Position numbers and translations under genes: made by a program
Source of the DNA: Pseudomonadota bacterium
GTDB taxonomy: Bacteria; Pseudomonadota; Alphaproteobacteria; Ferrovibrionales; Ferrovibrionaceae
Assembly (NCBI GenBank): GCA_021793055.1
Contig: JAJYTL010000106.1
Span: 1 to 9,255, forward strand
Length of the DNA stretch: 9,255 nt
Direction of reading: 5' to 3'
Notes under the pieces: model-generated
The model's input: only the letters and a program-made list of their open reading frames with translations
What the model was told of the DNA's origin: nothing
The model's database searches: none
Part shown: positions 7,001 through 9,255 of the stretch, one piece after another
Layout of the letters: each line of letters opens with the position of its first letter
Numbering within the stretch: position 1 is the first letter of the stretch

Positions 7001-8035
7001 ATGACGGATGACCCTCATTACAAGGTGGCGGCGGCCCAGGTGGCGCCGGTCTTCCTCGATAGCGCGGCGACGGTCGACAAGGCCTGTTCCGTGATTGCCG
7101 AGGCGGCGCGGAACGGCGCCCGTTTGATCGCTTTTCCGGAAACCTACATTTCGGCCTTTCCGGTCTGGGCGGCGTTGCGCGCGCCGATCGAAAATCACGA
7201 GTTCTTCCGCCGCCTCGCCGCTTCGGCATTGCGTTGCCCCGGCCCCGAGATCGAACGCATCACGGCGACCGCCCGCCGCCACGGCGTAGTGGTCTCGCTC
7301 GGCTTCAACGAGGGCACGGCGGCCAGCGTCGGCTGCATCTGGAACAGCAACATCCTGATCGGCGAGGACGGATGCGTCCTCAACCATCACCGCAAGCTGG
7401 TGCCGACGTTCTACGAAAAGCTGGTCTGGGCCAATGGCGATGGCGCGGGGCTGCGCGTCAGCGCCACGGCCCTCGGGCGGATCGGTATGCTGATCTGCGG
7501 CGAAAACACCAATCCGCTCGCGCGCTTCGCGTTGATGGCCGAGGGCGAGCAGGTGCATATCGCGAGCTATCCGCCGGTATGGCCGACGCGCGACCCGGCG
7601 CTCGGCGGCAACTACGATCTGGCTCAGGCGATCCGCATCCGCTCCGGTGGCCATGCCTTCGAAGGCAAGGTGTTCAATATCGTCGTCTCGGGGTTCATGG
7701 ACCCGCCGATGGCGAACGAATTGGCCCGCCTCGACACGGAGGCGCAGCGCATCTTGGAGCGGACGCCCCGCGGCGTCTCCCTTGTCCTGGCGCCGACCGG
7801 GGAGGTGATTGCCGAACTCTCGGGTGCCGACGAGGGTTTGCTTTACGCCGAGATCGATTTGGCCGCTTGCGTCGAACCGAAGCAGTTCCACGACGTCACC
7901 GGCGGTTACAACCGCTTCGACGTTTTTGAGTTGACGGTAGATCGCACGCGGCGTCCACCGGTGCGCTTCAAGGACGAAGAATCTCCCGCGCCGGCGGCGG
8001 GCGACGATCTCGGCGGGCCATCGGCGCGGGATTAA
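7001..8035 (+). CDS. Nitrilase (carbon-nitrogen hydrolase superfamily)
   Basis: A 344-residue cytoplasmic enzyme that should hydrolyse an organic nitrile to the carboxylic acid and ammonia. The Glu-Lys-Cys triad is E47 (FPETYI), K132 (HHRKLVPT) and C166 (LICGENTNPLARF), with the extra conserved glutamate E139 (YEKLVW). The HRK-L-PT--EK-VW block and the GEQVHIASYPPVWPT segment (182-196) place it in the true nitrilase/cyanide-hydratase branch rather than among amidases or N-carbamoylases. The residue after the catalytic Cys is Gly; many characterised nitrilases have Trp there. The last 25 residues are Pro/Ala/Asp-rich and probably disordered. The ATG at 7001 has GGAAAGG (6988-6994) 6 nt upstream. 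It lies 95 bp after the ATPase gene on the same strand, so it is either the last gene of the transporter operon or driven from its own promoter there. The substrate is unknown. Confidence 0.92.
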   Translation: MTDDPHYKVAAAQVAPVFLDSAATVDKACSVIAEAARNGARLIAFPETYISAFPVWAALRAPIENHEFFRRLAASALRCPGPEIERITATARRHGVVVSLGFNEGTAASVGCIWNSNILIGEDGCVLNHHRKLVPTFYEKLVWANGDGAGLRVSATALGRIGMLICGENTNPLARFALMAEGEQVHIASYPPVWPTRDPALGGNYDLAQAIRIRSGGHAFEGKVFNIVVSGFMDPPMANELARLDTEAQRILERTPRGVSLVLAPTGEVIAELSGADEGLLYAEIDLAACVEPKQFHDVTGGYNRFDVFELTVDRTRRPPVRFKDEESPAPAAGDDLGGPSARD

Positions 8036-8048
8036 GGCACCGACGCGA

Positions 8049-8456
8049 TTACGACGCGGCGGCCTTGGCGGCCTTGGCCTTGAGGCGACCGATCATCTTT
8101 TCGACGTCGACGATGAAGCGCGTGTGCTTGCCGCGCGCGACCTCTTCGCCGCCGTCGCGGACGCTGACCTCGAAGGCCACGCTGCGGCCGTCGACCGCGG
8201 CGACGCGCGCCGCGACCTCGACTTCGGCGCCAAGGAGGCTCGGACCGAGATGGTCGAGCTCAATCCGGGAACCGACGGTATCCTGCCCCGGCGCGAGATG
8301 GGAGAGCACGCCATTGCGGCAGGTGATTTCGATATCGCGGACAACTTCGGGCGTGGCATAGACGCGGGCGGCTTCGCCCATGAAGTCGATGGTGCGGGCG
8401 GGATCAATGGTAACCCGCTGGGTGAAGGTCAGTCCGGGGGCAAGCGTGCCGCTCAT
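8049..8456 (-). CDS. FlK-like hot-dog-fold acyl-CoA thioesterase
   Basis: A 135-residue cytoplasmic protein. The pattern VYATPEVVRDIEITC...DTVGSRIELDHLGPS...VDGRSVAFEVSVRDGGEEVARGKHTRFIVD is that of the fluoroacetyl-CoA thioesterase (FlK) family. T35, E43 and H69 have the same spacing (8 and 26 residues) as the published FlK triad Thr42, Glu50 and His76, so an active thioesterase is likely. Defluorination chemistry is not implied: most FlK homologues hydrolyse other acyl-CoAs or are uncharacterised. The C-terminus is a Lys/Ala-rich tail (LKAKAAKAAAS). The ATG at 8456 has AGGAG (8468 to 8464) at 7-nt spacing. A TTG two codons upstream sits too close to that site. The gene lies 59 bp after the molybdoenzyme on the same strand, and its end is 13 bp from the convergent nitrilase. 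Confidence 0.85.
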   Translation of the reverse strand: MSGTLAPGLTFTQRVTIDPARTIDFMGEAARVYATPEVVRDIEITCRNGVLSHLAPGQDTVGSRIELDHLGPSLLGAEVEVAARVAAVDGRSVAFEVSVRDGGEEVARGKHTRFIVDVEKMIGRLKAKAAKAAAS

Positions 8457-8486
8457 GAGCAATCTCCTCTAATCAATTTTGAAATG

Positions 8487-8513
8487 GCCTTGCGGGTTTG
8501 GCCGGCGCAAGGC
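8487..8513 (-). terminator. Stem-loop after the molybdoenzyme (terminator or attenuator candidate)
   Basis: Perfect 8-bp arms GCCTTGCG and CGCAAGGC flank an 11-nt loop. On the minus strand it begins 2 nt after the molybdoenzyme stop codon and is followed by a broken T/A-rich stretch (CATTTCAAAATTG) rather than a clean T-run. It could partly terminate transcription, or protect mRNA ends between the molybdoenzyme and the thioesterase. Confidence 0.4.
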
Positions 8514-8515
8514 GG

Positions 8516-9255
8516 CTATGATGTTGCTTGGTCGCGCGCCCGACGCTCGCCGAACAGCGCTCCGCGTCGCGTTGCCGCCTGAAACCTCTTGCCGAGCGGT
8601 CCTTTTTGGGGGCTTTGCGTGGCCGCTTTACCAAGGCGGCGCAGCTGCACCCGCACCACGTCGGCGCCGGAACCTGTGGCATCGGTGAGATCGACCGACA
8701 TGGGAGCGATGGTATTGAGGCTTGGTGCCTTGAGGTCCTTGGCGTAGGGCGTCGCCCAGTGGTCGAATTGGCCGACGATGACCAGCGTGTCGGGGCGAAT
8801 CCCCTGCACGACGATGGCGGCGCCGTGGGTGGTACCGATCACCGACGTGATCTCGATTTCGTCGCCGTCGGCGATGCCGAGCCGATCCGCTGCCCCGGCG
8901 TTGATCATGATGCCGCGGTGGCCGCGCAGGTTGTCGGCGAGTTCGCGCATGAGCTGGATCGAGACGTTGCCGCCGGCGTGATAGAGCGGGCTCTTCGTCG
9001 CGATCAACCAGAAGGGGAAATCGGCGGGATCCTTGCCGCGGCGGCGCAGGTCCTCGTCCCAGATGCCGGGGAAATCGTGCCACTCGGGAAGCGCCTGGTA
9101 CTCGCCGAGTTGCGTGTCCCACCAGGCAATACCGGTTTCGTGCAGGCGGTTGGCGAGCTCGCGGCCCCAGCGCAACAGCCGTTCCTGATAGGGCAACTCG
9201 AAGCGAAATCCGCAGCGGCGCAGCGCCAGATCAGCATAACAGTCCACACCCATAT
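8516..9255 (-). CDS. Molybdopterin-dependent oxidoreductase, C-terminal part (cut by right edge); PadB-like
   Basis: About 245 C-terminal residues of a large DMSO-reductase-family molybdoenzyme; such subunits usually have 700-1000 residues, so most of the gene is outside the window. Counting from the ATG at 9253, which is probably internal, residues about 80-207 are the molybdopterin-dinucleotide-binding beta-barrel domain. It shows ATKSPLYHAGGN (85-95), INAGAADRLGIADGDEIEI (117-135) and GQFDHWATPYAKD (161-173). The last of these and the SVDLTDATGSGADVVRV ending recall phenylacetyl-CoA:acceptor oxidoreductase (PadB) and relatives; this subfamily call rests on memory and is tentative. A basic tail of about 38 residues (208-245) follows the domain and looks unstructured. 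The gene sits upstream of the thioesterase on the same strand. The iron-sulfur site, any Tat signal and partner subunits cannot be judged here. Confidence 0.85.
   Translation of the reverse strand, partial: MGVDCYADLALRRCGFRFELPYQERLLRWGRELANRLHETGIAWWDTQLGEYQALPEWHDFPGIWDEDLRRRGKDPADFPFWLIATKSPLYHAGGNVSIQLMRELADNLRGHRGIMINAGAADRLGIADGDEIEITSVIGTTHGAAIVVQGIRPDTLVIVGQFDHWATPYAKDLKAPSLNTIAPMSVDLTDATGSGADVVRVQLRRLGKAATQSPQKGPLGKRFQAATRRGALFGERRARDQATS

Noticed and set aside
6857..7891. 344-residue antisense frame over the nitrilase
   Set aside because: The nitrilase catalytic triad on the plus strand is decisive; the opposite frame is a compositional artefact.
8124..8582. 152-residue plus-strand frame over the thioesterase
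   Set aside because: It overlaps a minus-strand gene with a conserved FlK triad and a good ribosome binding site, and it has no recognisable domain itself.

Overview
This is a GC-rich, densely packed bacterial chromosomal segment. The codon usage (third positions mostly G or C), Shine-Dalgarno sites ahead of nearly every gene, and the gene families suggest an alphaproteobacterium of the Rhodospirillales/Hyphomicrobiales type with a versatile metabolism. That placement is an inference from style. No rRNA, tRNA, CRISPR array, insertion sequence or phage gene was seen.

Layout, left to right. (1) 1-1083, minus strand: a DUF1330-type small protein cut by the left edge, preceded in the same transcription unit by a metallo-beta-lactamase-fold hydrolase. 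(2) 1084-1399: a 316-bp divergent intergenic region. (3) 1400-3079, plus strand: a thiamine-diphosphate enzyme related to benzoylformate decarboxylase. (4) 3086-3484, minus strand: hisI, convergent with the previous gene and 6 bp away. (5) 3485-3844: a 360-bp divergent spacer with a hisI promoter candidate and a strong hairpin in the permease leader. (6) 3845-8035, plus strand: an apparent operon of a fused (tandem) ABC permease, an ABC ATPase with a long C-terminal extension, and a nitrilase. (7) 8049-8456, minus strand: a hot-dog thioesterase of the fluoroacetyl-CoA thioesterase (FlK) type. It lies downstream of the C-terminal part of a molybdopterin oxidoreductase that runs off the right edge.

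How the genes may work together. The transporter and nitrilase form a plausible unit for importing a small organic or nitrogenous compound and hydrolysing a nitrile. No periplasmic binding protein is present in the window. A perfect 16-bp palindrome resembling an FNR/FixK box sits between the ATPase and the nitrilase and may give the nitrilase its own oxygen- or redox-responsive promoter. The visible end of the molybdoenzyme looks most like the PadB (phenylacetyl-CoA:acceptor oxidoreductase) branch. Together with a nitrilase, an acyl-CoA thioesterase and a 2-oxo-acid decarboxylase homologue, this raises a speculative arylacetate-type catabolic theme. However, the decarboxylase homologue lacks two key benzoylformate-decarboxylase residues, so its true substrate is open.

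The most rewarding targets are the orphan transporter/nitrilase unit with its palindrome, the altered active site of the thiamine-diphosphate enzyme, and the structured leader upstream of the permease.
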